Assembly (NCBI GenBank): GCA_022605955.1
Contig: JAKCOZ010000005.1
Location: forward strand, 7,598,001-7,662,000
Direction of reading: 5' to 3'
Length of the DNA: 64,000 nucleotides
Source of the DNA: Rallus limicola
Taxonomy: Eukaryota; Chordata; Aves; Gruiformes; Rallidae
Shown here: one piece after another, positions 1 through 19,470 of the stretch
How positions within the stretch are numbered: position 1 is the stretch's first letter
Layout of the letters: the number at the start of each line of letters is the position of its first letter
Position numbers and translations under genes: made by a program
Notes under the pieces: generated by a model
Seen by the model: only the letters and a program-made list of their open reading frames with translations
Told to the model about the DNA's origin: nothing
Database searches by the model: none

Positions 1-238
1 ACTGCCATCTAGAACAGCAACATCTTAACTCTGCCAGAAGTAGCGAGCTTTAGCACTTCAAGTACTTGACAGGACAGAGCAGCCAAGCAGAGAAACCTTG
101 AAGCACAGCCAGATACCATTAATATCCCCTTCCCTCCCAGAAACTCAACTTGTCACCTATTTGATGAAAACAATATATCACCTTCATTCAAGCTGTAGCA
201 GAATTTAAATTTGGAAATTTATCATCACGCTAAGAATA

Positions 239-1290
239 CAGAATCACACAGAATCACAGAATCACAGAATCTTAGGGGTTGGAAGGGACCTCAAGAGATC
301 ATCGGGTCCAACCCCCCTGCCAAAGCAGGCTCCCTATCTCATACTACATAGATAGGCGTCCAGACGAGACTTGAATGTCTCCAGAGAAGGAGACTCCACC
401 ACCTCCCTGGGCAGCCTATTCCACTGCTCCGTCACCCTCACTGTGAAAAAGTTCTTCCGCATGTTGGTGCGGAACTTCCTATGCTCTAGCTTAAAGCCAT
501 TGCCCCTAGTCCTGTCCCCACAGACCACTGAAAAGGGGCTGTCCAATTCCCCCTGCAACCCATGTCTAAGATATTTATAGACATTAATTAGGTCCCCCCT
601 AAGTCTTCTTTTTTCCAGGCTGAACAGCCCCAGCTCACTCAGCCTTTCCTCATAGGGTAGATGTTCCAGGCCCCTAATCAACTTTGTCGCCCTTCTCTGG
701 ACTCTCTCCAGAAGGTCCCTGTCTTTTTTATACCAGGGGGCCCAGAACTGGACACAGTACTCCAGGTGGGGCCTGACCAACGCAGAGTAGAGGGGGAGGA
801 TCACCTCCTTCGACCTGCTGGACACACTCTTCCTGATGCACCCCAGGATCCCATTGGCTTTCTTGGCCACCAGGGCACACTGCTTGCTCATAGCCAACCT
901 GTCATCAACCAGGACCCCCAGGTCCTTCTCCTCAGAGCTCTTTTCCAACAGGTCATCCCCCAGCCTGTACTGATACAGTCGGTTGTTCCTCCCCAGGTGC
1001 AAGACTTTACACTTGCTTTTGTTGAATTTCATTTGGTTTCTCCCAGCCCAGCTCTCCAGCCTGTCCAGGTCTCGCTGAATGGCAGCGCAGTGTTCCTGCG
1101 TGTCAGCCACACCTCCCAGCTTTGTGTCATCAGCATACTTGCTGAGGGTGGATGTTATTCCCTCATCAAGGTCGTTGATGAAGATATTAAACAGGACTGG
1201 ACCCAACACCGAGCCCTGGGGAACACCACTAGTCACAGGCCTCCATTCAGATTCTACTCCACTGATCACGACCCTCTGAGCATACAGATC
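239..1290 (-). mobile_element. CR1 LINE, 5'-truncated, with an open reverse-transcriptase C-terminal frame
   Basis: Read on the minus strand this is the 3' third of a CR1 non-LTR retrotransposon. An open frame of 311 codons (334-1269) carries the second half of the reverse-transcriptase domain, including the [11 protein letters not shown] block, the YADD catalytic motif and the [13 protein letters not shown] and [12 protein letters not shown] blocks characteristic of CR1 ORF2. The frame is followed by a short 3' UTR and about three to four copies of the octamer GATTCTGT at 239-270, the normal CR1 3' end. The 5' side is truncated near 1290, so the endonuclease, the N-terminal RT region and ORF1 are missing and the copy cannot mobilise itself. 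The lack of stops or frameshifts over 311 codons suggests a fairly young insertion. It lies in the same orientation as HIPK3, within intron 8. Confidence 0.93.
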
Positions 1291-2897
1291 ACTGATAAAG
1301 TATTTACCTGTCCTATTTCCTTTCCTATTAACACTTTATTCATCTGGGTATAATGAAAACTGTAGGGTTTTAAAGTATGGAATATGTCATTGTGTACAGC
1401 ATTGTGGGATAATTGCTGGAGGTAATTTAGAAATTAAATTTATGCTTTATTTTAAAGAAAGGATCAGCAATCAAGAAACATTACAGGGTGACGAGCAACT
1501 GATGCCAAGCATCCTTGTCACTGTAAGTTCATAAACATCCTTTTCACAATAAGTTCCAAGGCAATCTTCAAGGTTAGCAACACCAGGGGAGCTTGATGTT
1601 TTGACCCTGAGATAGCTACACGAAGGATGGAGTGCAGTGGAGACATCATGGCCAGGGCTCAGTGATAATATGGGAACTTCAAGGTTAAGATTGAACAAAT
1701 AAGCTCCTTTCTTGTTACCCTGGGCACAAAACCTGTCATGTATTTGACAAAATGCTATCCTTTTGGTGAACTATGCTCATTGTAATGTCATTATAATACC
1801 AAAACACACCCTCATCCCAAAGGCTACCGACCTCCAAGGTATACTCACTCTCCACTGATCAAATGCTCTGAATTTTGTTAGTCTTACTTTTAAACACAAA
1901 TCCAGAGAATTTTACACCAATTGTAACAAAAGTATGACTAGAGTCACTCAAGCTCCACCTTAGAGATAAGAAATAATATAAAAATAGCATATGGGAGAGG
2001 GGATGTTAGGGAAGACGCCATCACATATGGTATCATCACATACCATGCTGACCCACAGGATCATTCGATGAGCTGAGTCTCTCTTCCCCTCCATTGGGTA
2101 AGATTCAAACACTTGGTTACGCCAAGTGCTTCCCCTGGAAACTATAAATCTCTGCAGAGCTGCTGTGTATCTTTTAACGTATTAGTAGTTAAGGCCCATG
2201 GTACTTACAAGCTCTTTGCAGACGGTGAATTTATCACTGGCAATCCAAAGAATCTGTCTAACTGTCGCCTTCATAAACTACACTTTCATTAAGCTAGCCA
2301 TGCTAGTTCTCATTGAACAAGACTGAATTCTTTTAAGTGTGGCCGTGGTAGTTCAAGGAACACAACTGGACTGAAGGTGTATTCTGTTATTTGTGAACCC
2401 ATAATTGTCAGAGTTCAGTGCACTGAACGTGACCAGTCTTACAACAATAAACTGGGCATGGCTATCCTCAACGCAGCAAGCACATACACATTGAAATAAG
2501 AAATTACTTAGCCATACTAAGTGTTCAGAAGGAATGAAGCTATCCATTTAGCTCATGGCAGCCTCTGACACTGGCAGGGTGAATACTCAGATCTTTCATC
2601 AGTTCTGGAAATCAGGACGGATGCAGCAGCCACAACTAACATACATTACTGATAAAGTCTGCCATGTTTGCCATTATATAAAGGGATAAAGACTTCTAAG
2701 TTTTGGTTTGTGTTTTTAATGTTTGTTTTTCAGAGCAAATGTAGCGTGATTTCTAGAACTTCAAACTGCAGAGGGAGAACTAAGGAGGAGTCTGAAAGTC
2801 CTTCTAAAAATTCCGACTTCCTATACACTCCATAATTTCAAGATCTGACCTCGACATAAAGCTGAGCCAACACCAATACAAATAAATTGCAAATAAT

Positions 2898-3459
2898 TTG
2901 CAAAGGAGGGGGCTGTTTTAAGTATACAGTTTTTTATTTATAGAAGGAGATAAGTGGCTGAGGGCTCCATTGTCAGAAATATTTGGAAGACTGCAAGGTG
3001 GAACAAGCACACATGTATTTGGAGATGAAGATTATAATCAAGCTAATTTAATAAGCAAACAATATAAACTACCTTTCCATCTCCAGAAATTACTATTAGT
3101 AGCATAAGAAAGACAGTTTTTCATCAGCTCCTCTTTGATCAGCATGCTATATATAGAAAAAAACAAGCTTTGCTTGATATGTTCTGAGAACTAAATGAGG
3201 TTTAAAGACTTCCAAAAAATAAGACCCATGCTTGCATGATGCACATGACATTTGTTAGGGAAACAAAGGTCAAATACATTAGCCTGTGTCCTACCTAGAG
3301 ATGCACATGCTTATTTGATCGTTTTCCACACTGTGGAAAGGATTGTGTGCTTGTTCTACCTCACAGTCTTCCAAATATCTCTGACAATTGAGCCCTCAGC
3401 CAATTATCTCTTTCTATAAATATAAAACTGTATGCTTAAAACGACCTCCTCATTTGTAA
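2898..3459. repeat. Long imperfect inverted repeat (about 115-bp arms, 332-bp spacer)
   Basis: The segment 2898-3012 is the reverse complement of 3345-3459 at roughly 85% identity by eye. Shared blocks include GGCTGAGGGCTC, ATATTTGGAAGACTG and GAACAAGCACACA. A second small palindrome sits in the spacer at about 3322-3338 (TTTCCACA, one base, TGTGGAAA). No transposase frame or obvious target-site duplication is visible. It could be an old palindromic MITE-like element or an inverted duplication. Because it lies in intron 8 it would be transcribed in HIPK3 pre-mRNA and could fold into a long hairpin. Confidence 0.8.
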
Positions 3460-3756
3460 AGCAGGAATATTCAGCCAAGCTGCTCTTTCCACTTCACAGC
3501 ATGATGCAAACTTCATCCTCAAAGATTTAGTTATGTGTTTTTCAGCCATCAGAAAGCTGCAGCAGGTCTATTTAGTGTTATAATTGCAGGACAGTAAATG
3601 TGATGGTGTTTATGTAGGGCAGTTACATTTTTAAATGAAGCCCCTAACTTTCAAGATGTTTTATTAAATGACCACTTAGAAGTCCAATAAAAAACCTCAA
3701 CTTTATTAACAAGAATTGTCATATTTTTCTTACCCTTACCCCTAAGGTCATAGTTG

Positions 3757-3905
3757 GGGGGGAAAAAACCCAAAACCCATCAAAAAACCCAACACAAAAC
3801 GCCATCACAAAAAAAAAACAAGTGTACCACCAAAAGCAAACCAATAAACATCTCCCAACACACACAGACATGAAAAAAAGAAACAAAAAAACCTCACACC
3901 ATCAA
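3757..3905. repeat. A/C-rich low-complexity block
   Basis: The plus strand is almost free of G apart from its first few bases and is dominated by AAAACCC, CACA and A-runs. In the HIPK3 transcript this reads as a U/G-rich tract. A similar block occurs at about 7105-7228 in intron 4, and one of opposite polarity at about 49270-49365 in intron 1. No coding potential is inferred; the 60-codon frame that begins here is a composition artefact. Confidence 0.6.
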
Positions 3906-4264
3906 AACCCTACCACAACACTGATATTCTCATCATTCTTGTCTCCTCTCAAAATTTATTTCAGAATATACTTTCTTGCTTCAGCTTCCACTACCAGACT
4001 GTGACCCTCTATTTTATCCAAGATAGATACACACACACACACACGTATGCTGTATGCAGATGGACTCAGGATTTTCTGCAGATGCTGACTTGTCATTTAT
4101 TTCAGAAAGGTGTTACATATCTGGATCTGACTCACACGCTCATTATTTATGACATAAGTTCTTTTAGATACATATTTTAAGCAGATATAGTGGAAAACTC
4201 AATTACTGCTAACAGACAGTAATGTTCATGTTTAAGGCACTGTAACAATTTCAGTTAAACATAC

Positions 4265-4388
4265 CTTGAATAGTCGGAGGACAGATTATCAGTGCCTGTT
4301 GGAAAACATCACCGCAGCCAAACTGAGCAGATCCCGCCTGCAGTGGTATCCCTTGGTGCAAAACTGAATGGGCAGATGCAGTCAATGC
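4265..4388 (-). CDS. HIPK3: HIPK3 exon 8 (start of C-terminal region, residues 591-631 plus one base)
   Basis: Minus-strand exon of 124 bp between acceptor CCCATAG and donor GTATGT. It encodes 41 residues and the first base of a glycine codon; the peptide runs from ALTASAHSV through GIPLQAG and QFGCGD to LIICPPTIQ. This matches the human HIPK3 segment ALTTSAHSVVHHGIPLQAG...LIICPPAIQG. It is just past the kinase domain, in the long regulatory C-terminal region of HIPKs that binds partners (in HIPK3, FAS and the androgen receptor through parts lying beyond this window). The 91-codon frame read across this exon in another phase is a shadow. Exon phase fits exon 7 (phase 0 in, phase 1 out). The family assignment is certain; function comes from the family. 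Confidence 0.93.
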
Positions 4389-4754
4389 CTATGGGAACAG
4401 ATCCAGTACCGTCAAACATTATAACTGTGAATCTAAACCTCACACACTTGTTTACATGAAAAGTGTACAATACGTTCCACGGGAAGCGATCCCGTGTGGC
4501 CACCGGAGGGCACTGTAATACAGCACTGCTTTGCGATGGTCCCACTTCCCCCCCATCCCCGTCTGCAACTTGGTTTTGGAACATACTGAATTCTCAGCGG
4601 TTGTTTTTTTGTTTAAGAACACATTAGGAAAAATGAGCGTAAAAAGCCAGAAGATTTTGTCACTTACTAGATTTACTTTTTCAATTATGAAATTCGAGAA
4701 ACTACATTAATGGAATTTATATTTTAAAAATATAATAATAAAAATTGGGTTTAC
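4389..4754 (-). other. HIPK3: HIPK3 intron 7
   Basis: A 366-bp intron with GTAAAC donor (4754) and AG acceptor (4389-4390). Nothing else is recognised in it. Confidence 0.9.
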
Positions 4755-4914
4755 CTGACTTCTTACTGGACCAATTTTGGTAAAGCTCGCAGTCAGGTTA
4801 GCTGCACTACCTGAGGCAACTGGTCTCATAAGTGATGTTTTATTGCCATTACTTAAGTCATACAAGTTTGATCTGCATTTGCAAACATCCATGATATGAA
4901 AACAGGACTTCACT
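4755..4914 (-). CDS. HIPK3: HIPK3 exon 7 (just after the kinase domain, residues 537-590)
   Basis: Minus-strand exon of 160 bp between acceptor TTGATAG and donor GTAAAC. Its first base completes a glutamine codon begun in exon 6, followed by VKSCFHIMDVCK, NGNKTSLMRPVAS and LTASFTKIGPVRSQ. This closely follows human VKSCFHIMDICK...NKTSLLRPVASSS...TANFTKIGTLRSQ. The open frame continues past the donor into intron sequence and then stops, so intron retention would end the protein shortly after the kinase domain. The acceptor at 4915/4916 was preferred over one 2 bp downstream (AG at 4913/4914) because only it keeps the frame with exon 6. Confidence 0.94.
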
Positions 4915-12972
<8,058 letters not shown>

Positions 12973-14098
12973 TTACTGAATTTTTTTCCTTAGTAAAAAA
13001 AAGAGTAATTCAACAACCCAACATGATTTAAAAAAAAGAAAAAAAATCTGTTATTAAAAAACACAGGCTAATTATGTCAATAAAATCATAACATGAGCAA
13101 CTGTATTTTTCTTTATCTAGATAATCTGTGACAAAATTCTGTAACTCTCAGATTTTTCCTACAAGTATCAGTTTGCTATGTAATCAAAATAATTGATATG
13201 CCTGAAAAACAGAATATCACTGTTTCAAAGTTTTCCCTTTTCCTCAAGTATGTCAAGAGATCCATCCACTCAACGTCATATGCCCATAATGTTTCTCAAA
13301 AATGAACAAAAAAATTATCTGAAAATACATTTGCACACTTCCCAATTGGATAGCATACAAAGTTACTTAAAATATCAGTTTGATATGATCAATTTTCAAA
13401 TCACTGAAATGAAACCATTGTACTTGCTAAATAGACCAGGTCTTATTTTCCACCTAAACCAAAAGTAAATTATTTAACTGATGGCATTTAAAATTTTTCT
13501 GTATTCAAGAAGCAGAAAAATTGGTACTGACACAGCTGCTAAAAGGGCTTGTAACATTGCTGTTGAACACAGAGCAAAAATCAAGTATTTCACAGATACC
13601 CATTTTATTGCATTTGCTCTTTTAAACCCTTCCCTCCAAGTTCATTCAAGCTATTACAAAAGGAAAAAGAGTTAAAATATATCTGCACACTAATATAGAG
13701 AGAGGCCTGGAGACATCAACATATTATTCAAATCATCACACAATAAAGTGATTTACTTTTAAAAGAAGAGACAATCCATTGTTAACTTCACATGCCACAC
13801 AAGACTGGAAAGGTGGTTAAAGCTAACAAGGTCATTCCCATGGCAGCTAGGCAGCACAGCAGCATTCACTGGACCAGGCAACCCACTGGTGGGGAAAATC
13901 CCAATTTCTCACCTTTGCAAGAGCTTAAAAAAATCTTACCCTTCAGCATGTGCTGGTGTATCATATTGACATTCCACATACAAAACAGAATCTCTGACCA
14001 TAGTAAATTCCTACATATCTCAGTTACCTTCTCCTCTGACATTTATATTTATCAAAATATTCTTTGGTTCACCAAAGTTTCAACTGTCTAACACCTGT

Positions 14099-15024
14099 GG
14101 GTGATGCAGACAGTGGGATTGAGTGCATCCTCACCAAGTCTGCTGATCACACCAAGCTGTTTGGTGCTGTTGACACACTGGAGGGAAGAGATAACATCCA
14201 GAGGGACCTTGACCAGGATTGAGAGGTAGGCCCAAGAGAATCACATAAAGTTCAAAAATGTCAACTGCAAGGCCCTGCACGGGGGGTCAGGGCAATCCCA
14301 AGCACAAATACCGGCTGTGCAGAGAATGGATTGAGAATAGCCCTGGGGAGGAGAAGGACTTGGGGGTGTTGGTGGATGAGAAGCTCAACACGAGTCAGCA
14401 ATGTGCACTTGCAGCCCAGAAAGCCAACTAGATCCTGGGCTGCATCAAAAGCAGCATGACAAGCAGGTCGAGTGAGATGAATCTGCCCCTCTACTCTGCT
14501 CTTGTAAGACTCCATCTGGAGTACTGTGTCCAGCTCTGGGGTCCCCAGTACAACAAAAACACGGAGCTACTGGAAGGAGTTCAGAGGAGGGCCACAAAGA
14601 TGATCAAATGGGCGGAGAACCTCTCTTATGAAGACAGGCTGAGAGAGTTGGGCTTGTTCAGCCTGGAGAAGAGAAGGCTCTGGGGAGATCTTAGAGCAGC
14701 TTACTAGTGCCTAAAGGGTCCTAGAGGAAAGCTGGAGAGGGTCTGTTTACAAGGGCATGGAGCAATAGGATATGCAGTAATGGCTTTAAGCTGAAGGGAG
14801 ATTTAGATTGAATATAAGGAAGGAATTCTTCAGAATGAGGGTGGTGAGGCCGTGGCACAGGCTGCCCAGAGAAGCTGTAGCTGCCCCCTCCCTGGAAAGG
14901 TTCAAGGCCAGGTTGGATGGAGCTTTAGGTAATCTGGTCTAGTGAAGGGTGTCCCTGCCCATGGCAGAGGAGTTGGAGCTAGATGGTTTTTGAGGTCCCT
15001 TCCAACCCAAACCATTCTATGATT
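14099..15024 (+). mobile_element. CR1 LINE fragment, decayed
   Basis: Read on the plus strand this is a 5'-truncated CR1 copy: GATTGAGTGCATCCTC, CACCAAGCTGTTTGG, GGAGAAGGACTTGGGGGTGT, then the RT C-terminal segment LYSALVRLHLEYCVQLWGPQ and QRRATKMIKWAE at 14480-14620, and a 3' end with GGTCCCTTCCAACCC. Stops and frameshifts interrupt the frame (for example near 14220 and 14430), so it is an old inactive copy. It lies in intron 2, opposite in orientation to HIPK3, about 1.1 kb upstream of exon 3 in the transcript. Confidence 0.93.
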
Positions 15025-18000
15025 TTTATATGATAAAATATACTGATTTGGAACAATTTCCTGATTTCATGCTACAGTGGGACAGAGAAGCTATTTTGTT
15101 GTATACAGTAGGCCAAGAGCTGAAGATTCTCCATTCCTTTTCACAAGGAGTAGCTGCCAGAAGCTGACACACTCCAAGCTCCAAGGATGCATCTTCACAA
15201 CCAGGGAAGGACTCTCTCTGCCCCATCCCTGACCACTGAAACAATACGGGCTTCTACTACAGAGAAAATCCAAGACTTTCCACAGATAAGAAAGTCCACA
15301 GGACAGGATATTCTGCTAAATATTTATGAACTTTCCACTCATGCCAGTGCTTCAGTTCTCCCCATCCTTGTCACTAGCCCTTTGGACACAAGGATAAATC
15401 TTGTCACAGTGGCGGTGAAACTGGAGAAGCTCAGTTTTCTACTGCCTTCAAAGATTTGATTACAGTAAACTTCTAGGGATTAAACATAAGGTATTTTTGT
15501 AATGCAGGCTCATGACACTGCAGTAAGTATTAGGCAGTTTCATTATCGAAGAACTAAATGTAATGTATCTAGATGCTGCAAGACTAGAAATAGCTGTTAA
15601 GAGACGTCTGCCCCTTCAGCCGCTGGCTGGGTGCCAGCCTGCATAAGCTAGTTACAGACCTCTGTTAAAATACGCTTCCTTTTGTTGTATTATGTTACAG
15701 CCCTGAATAGTTAATGAATATACACACGACCTATGGATATAGGGGTTTTAACAAATGCTTCTGCTAAAATAAGCTCTTTAAAACCTCTTACATTTACTCA
15801 ACGGTTAATGTGTGCACTGTATAAAAATAGCCACAGTCAGTGAAGTCTGTCGCTCGTCTCTTTTGAGGGACAGGACTGCAAATGAAAGAAGGATAAGGTA
15901 TGATTAAAAAAGAACTTTTATTGTATTTTGCTATGTAGTAATCCTTTACTTAGCACTTTTCTTGAAAACAAGTCTAAGAAGAGGCAAGACCATGCTCCTC
16001 ACTTCCTAACCTTCCATCCAGAAAGAGGAAATAAATGTGTTCCTAAACAGGACTACCCAGACTCACTGCAGCACAGTGAACAAAAGTTATTTTCAGGCTA
16101 GCTTGAAGTGAGGAAGATTAAGAGCTGCTGCTCCAGAGAAATGTCAAATACACTGTTTTTCAGGCTCAGCATCTCCTACCATGGTGTCACACTGGTCCTT
16201 TAAAGTGGAGCAACCACTCCGCAGCAGAAAGTTACAAGAGAACTTGTACTGGGTTTGATTATATGTAGATTGGTTTTTACCAGCTCAACTATTTTTGATA
16301 AAGGAAAATTGTTAATGGTATGCTCTAAAGGACCTTACTTTTCCCCTCCTCCTTTTAAACTTTCTGCTAAAAATCCATTTGGACACTTGGAAAAGAAATT
16401 ATTAAAAAGCAGGGATTCATTCTTCAGTTTTTATTTTTTAAGATGATTCACGTCTCTCTTGTCAGGTAAGACTCATTTTTCCATACAGCTCAGAAGGAAG
16501 GGAATACCTTTCCTAACTACAACTACAGACATTAAGTGGTAGGAACTCCAGAAGTGTCAACACAGTCACTTTAACATCAGATTACTAAAAAAAAAAAAGA
16601 CTGTGGCTTAGAACTTCTCTCTCAAAACACCATCACTCTCACACTACTGCTTGGTATCTACTGCAGATGACAAAATACTCAGCACACCAAGTCTGTATCC
16701 CCAACTTAGTAAATAGCACCTATTTTCCCATACCAAGACATCAGAAAGTAGAACATCAGTTTTCTAAACTTCTTAATGATGCCAAATCTTACTTAAATAT
16801 ACTTAAACAAAATTAACAGCTAGATTTTACAGAGATCATCCATTTCCTACTCACATTAATTTCTTATCAATGTTAGTTAAACATGAATTAAAAACATTAA
16901 CAGAAAGTCTCATTTAGAAACTGAAATACAGTATTACTGCACTGAAGGGATTCACTTTGTTAAGCAACAATTTCTAGATTAACACATCTGACATCCTTTC
17001 TCACTTGACATAGAGCAGCTCAATTCAATGCTCTTGAAGCAGACTTTCTAGATATTTCCAGTTGAAAAGACAAAGGATGCAAATGAATATTTGCTTCACC
17101 TGCTTGTCTGGATATTCACATTTCAACTTATTACATCACAGTCCATGAATACATATATTAATCTATAGGCTTTTAGAAGCTTACAAGGAAAGAAATTACA
17201 CAATTTGTTCTGTTAACTTGCTTAAAAACCAGAACATTTCATAAAGTAGTTTAGCTTCAGCATGTTAGCTAGCTCAGAGTGGAGCAACCAAATAAGGACA
17301 TTTGAAGAAAAGTGACATAATTCCTCAAGGGTTAAAAACCGAAACAAACAAGAAAAACTACACAAAAATCAAAACCTTAGCATAGTAACAGAAAAATTCT
17401 TCCAACACTTACACTGGTGGAAACTAAGAATAAAGAGCAATTAGCCATATTAAAAAATATACATCATGACAAATACTCTTAAGAAGCTGAGCCATTTCAA
17501 ATGAACACTACCTATAAGTCTTCAGTCAGAAATCCAATTTAGAACAAAAGTTAGATGATAAAGCTAAACCCCAACAGTTAATATACACACTAACAGCTGA
17601 AGAACAGCAGAAAACAGTAAAAATAGCAGCTTCCTAGAACTATGAAAAATTCTGTTGAATGCACAAGTAATTGCTCAAATAAGTTTCCACTGACAGTCCT
17701 ATAACAACTATACACATACACTCAGATGTACCACGGAAATTAAAGACTGAGCAACTTTTACTCCTGTATCTCTTCTAGCAGTATGAAAGGGTCAGTGCAT
17801 CTATTGTCAACCACTTGCCAGTTTTATTTATTGACCACCAGGTTGCCACCCTCCAGATGAGTGAAGAGTATACAAATACCCTTCATTCCCTCATGTCTCC
17901 CACTCTTTTCAACGCATCTATGCAATTCCTTTCCAAGATCAAAACTTTTACACTAGTAGCACAAGGTCTTAGTGCCATATGAGGAACACAGAACTACGTC

Positions 18001-19199
18001 CACTCCCCAGGTGCTATTGCCTACTCCAAAGATGCTAGTCATCAGGAATATGCTGGTATATCCTTGGCAGTGTTACCTCTTCATTACAGGTTTTGTAGTA
18101 AAATTTCTTCCAAACAGGCATATAAACCTTATCAAGCCACAGCAACTTTGCAATTTAAAACACATTGAAATAAGAATTTTAATACTGTCTCTCCATAATT
18201 TTTTGCTTCTTTATATTCGTATTTTTGGAAGTAAACACAAACAGCATTTCCAGTATGAGCACACAACACAAAACATACTCTTCTCATATGAGCCAAATAT
18301 TACTTCCCCTAGTTATCACTGTTCATTTTGACAATACCTAATACTTCATCTGCTCAGGATACAGCACACCATCATTGTTACAGCAAATACCTATGCAAAG
18401 AAGTCATCAAAAGGGTAGTATGCTTATCTTTTTCTTTTTTTTTAATTAATGACTCAAAGTCATCCTGTGGATCAAAGGAACTCATGTAAACAAATCCAAT
18501 TTGCAAGAATTCTGGTCAAAATGGGTTGCACACCTGAGAATAACAAGTTTTCTCCCCCCTACTACCATTACTAGCCTAACAGAAGCATATGTTTTATGAA
18601 AGAACCAGAAACAGGCTGTGGGATGTGTAATTCATCTTCCAAAGAAAGGAGGTCTAAGTTAAAGATCAGATGCAGTGAAGAAGTTAATGAGAGATGGTAA
18701 CAGACATTCTAACAAGTATTCTCACGTACAATTAATTTTCTTCAACTACCAGTCTTCATCATGAATGTGGAGGAGTGCAAACCTTTCTAAGAGATACGCA
18801 AGAACATAGGAAAGACTCTAGGCTAGAGGAATCCAAATCAAGGTGGCAATACTCAGAAAAAAAACCACAGGCAAGTACACTTCAATAACCTGAAAGATGT
18901 AATGGGAACGAACCACGTAATGACAAAATCTGTGGATGATGAAAGGCATGAAGAACAGTTGGTTCTCTCGTGCATTTGCGATGGACTTCAGAAGGAATTT
19001 CAGATATGCAATTAGATCAGTGCAATGACAGGCAGTAGAGCATACACGTACATAAATGTACATAATCCGTTCATTACCCATAAGAATTAACAGGTCATAA
19101 ATTAACCAGCTTTCCAATAAAAAAATCTAGACAACTTTACAGGTTGATAAAAAATATCTTACAATTGGGAGCAAAAATAATCAGGATATCAGAAAAAGA

Positions 19200-19470
19200 C
19201 ATATCAAAAATTATTATGCCTTATATAAAACTAGTGATAATCCCTCACCTTGAATAGTGTGTGTTCACTTTTGAATTCTGTGTTCAGTTTTGGTCACCCC
19301 CATCTGAAAAAGGATACATCAAATAGAAGAGACGCAGAGAAGGACAATATAAATTAAAGACTTGAAGTGACTTAGGTACAAGAAGAAACCCTGGACAGAA
19401 CTATAAAGATTCAGGAAAGAATGAGTGAGCAGTATTATTACTCAAATTATAAGTAAAGTAAGGAAAGAAA
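19200..19470 (+). mobile_element. Ancient CR1/L3-like LINE fragment
   Basis: The plus strand has CCTCACCTTGAATAGTGTG, TGTGTTCAGTTTTGGTCACC, CCCATCTGAAAAAGGATAC and AGAGACGCAGAGAAGGACAA. Allowing for decay this corresponds to the RT C-terminal block ([17 protein letters not shown]) shared by CR1, L3 and L2 elements. Stops and indels are frequent. It is much more diverged than the CR1 copy at 14099, and the subfamily cannot be named from reading alone. Confidence 0.6.

Larger units (their letters stand above)
1..4264 (-). other. HIPK3: HIPK3 intron 8, partial (runs off the left edge)
   Basis: The intron begins at 4264 (minus strand) with a GTATGT donor directly after exon 8. No further HIPK3 exon was found on the minus strand down to position 1. 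The next exon in mammalian HIPK3 continues the C-terminal region after the PPAIQG-like sequence, and nothing like it is visible here. The stretch holds a CR1 fragment at 239-1290, a long imperfect inverted repeat at 2898-3459, an A/C-rich low-complexity block at about 3757-3905 and a short (AC)n run near 4030-4044. The rest is AT-rich unique sequence in which I see nothing else. Confidence 0.85.

Noticed and set aside
661..1353. 230-codon plus-strand frame
   Set aside because: Antisense shadow of the CR1 reverse-transcriptase frame.
4913..4914. Alternative AG acceptor 2 bp into exon 7
   Set aside because: It would shift the frame relative to exon 6 and break the conserved VKSCFHIMD sequence.
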